Of a DNA stretch of 64,000 nucleotides, positions 63,609 to 64,000 are shown piece by piece. The first letter of the stretch is position 1; every line of letters begins with the position of its first letter. The notes under the pieces are model-generated. The model was not told where the DNA came from and did not search any database. It was given only the letters and a program-made list of their open reading frames with translations. A program made the position numbers and the translations under genes. Source of the stretch: Microbacterium amylolyticum (lineage in GTDB: Bacteria > Actinomycetota > Actinomycetes > Actinomycetales > Microbacteriaceae); NCBI RefSeq assembly GCF_011046975.1, contig NZ_CP049253.1, positions 186,001-250,000 of the forward strand, read 5' to 3'.

Positions 63609-64000
63609 CGGCAGGATGGGCAGAGAAGACGATGGCGATGCTCGACGTCGTCATCCGGCTCGTTGCCGTCAACCTGCTTTTTATCGGCGGAGTCCTGCTG
63701 GGCCTTGTCGTCGCCGGCATCATGCCGGCGACGACGGCCGCCTGTGCGGTGGTCGTCCGTTCCGGACGTGACCACGGGGTGTTCCATACGTTTACTTCCG
63801 TGTATCGCCGTGAGTTCGTTCGCGCGAACGTGACGGGTCTACCCCTCGGCATCGCCGCTGTCCTCGTCGCCTTCAACGCCGTCACGATCCCGGGAATTGT
63901 CGGGCCGATCGGCGCCGCTCTCCTGGTCTTCACGATTGCTGCCGCGCTCGTGACCATCGCCGTTTTTGCCATCGTGGTCACGCTGCTTGTTCGCTATGAC
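63605..64000 (+). CDS. DUF624/YesL-like membrane protein (cut by window end)
   Basis: The frame opens at the ATG overlapping the GH43 stop and has no stop before base 64000 (132 codons). The pattern AVNLLFIGGVLLGLVVAGIMPATTAACAVV, a charged loop, then VFHTFTSVYRREFVRANVTGL and further helices matches the DUF624 (YesL) family. These integral membrane proteins are almost always encoded in carbohydrate ABC-transporter operons; their role is not known. It belongs to the operon that starts with the binding protein. Confidence 0.82.
   Translation, partial: MTAGWAEKTMAMLDVVIRLVAVNLLFIGGVLLGLVVAGIMPATTAACAVVVRSGRDHGVFHTFTSVYRREFVRANVTGLPLGIAAVLVAFNAVTIPGIVGPIGAALLVFTIAAALVTIAVFAIVVTLLVRYD

Overview
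The window is a 64 kb stretch of GC-rich chromosome from an actinobacterium, most likely a Microbacteriaceae member (Microbacterium-like). The reasons are a pafC-tatA-tatC-helY start (the downstream flank of the actinobacterial Pup/proteasome locus), a DUF2469 gene, the order rplS-lepB-rnhB-DUF2469-yraN-comM-dprA-xerC-rpsB-tsf-pyrH-frr-cdsA, many GTG starts, and many promoters with a TANNNT -10 box only 6-7 nt before the start codon (leaderless type). I saw no rRNA, tRNA, CRISPR, IS element or prophage, and no clear pseudogene. The last gene runs off the right edge; the first may start before the left edge.

Layout. 1-5.2 kb: pafC, tatA, tatC, helY and a membrane-anchored protein of unknown function. 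5.2-26.0 kb: a nearly complete nitrate-assimilation island. It holds narK, an FAD/[2Fe-2S] electron-transfer subunit and the molybdopterin nitrate reductase (minus strand); moaB and moaE behind trmD (plus); moeB-moeA-moaC-mobA-DUF6457-moaD (minus); modABC and moaA (plus); and nirB-nirD-cysG-nnaR-chelatase (minus). Together these take up nitrate and molybdate, build the bis-MGD cofactor and siroheme, and reduce nitrate via nitrite to ammonium. The narK and nirB promoters share a spaced GTNAC/GAAAC element, consistent with joint nitrogen control by GlnR and/or NnaR. The housekeeping gene trmD sits inside this island, about 16.6 kb from rplS, with which it is usually clustered.

26.1-39.2 kb: translation, secretion, DNA-processing and lipid genes (map, rplS, lepB, rnhB, DUF2469, yraN, comM-like, dprA, xerC-like, an M23 protein, rpsB, tsf, pyrH, frr, cdsA, a DivIVA-like protein). 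The rplS and rpsB leaders are long and structured. 39.2-57.5 kb: cell-wall and envelope proteins, an AI-2E-family transporter, a 613-residue membrane protein with an internal lipobox, a thioredoxin/TPR protein, cysteine desulfurase with mnmA (tRNA thiolation), ligA, putP, an acyl-CoA ligase, an OhrR-type MarR regulator divergent from a 66-residue Cys-rich protein, and gatCAB.

57.5-64.0 kb: a GH3 lipoprotein, then a carbohydrate operon (binding protein, two permeases, an intracellular GH43 arabinanase-like enzyme and a truncated DUF624/YesL protein) behind a promoter with a LacI-type palindrome. It probably imports and cleaves arabino-oligosaccharides. No new defence or mobile system was found. 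The best candidates for undescribed biology are regulatory: the shared narK/nirB operator, the rplS leader attenuator-like structure and the OhrR-type divergent operator.
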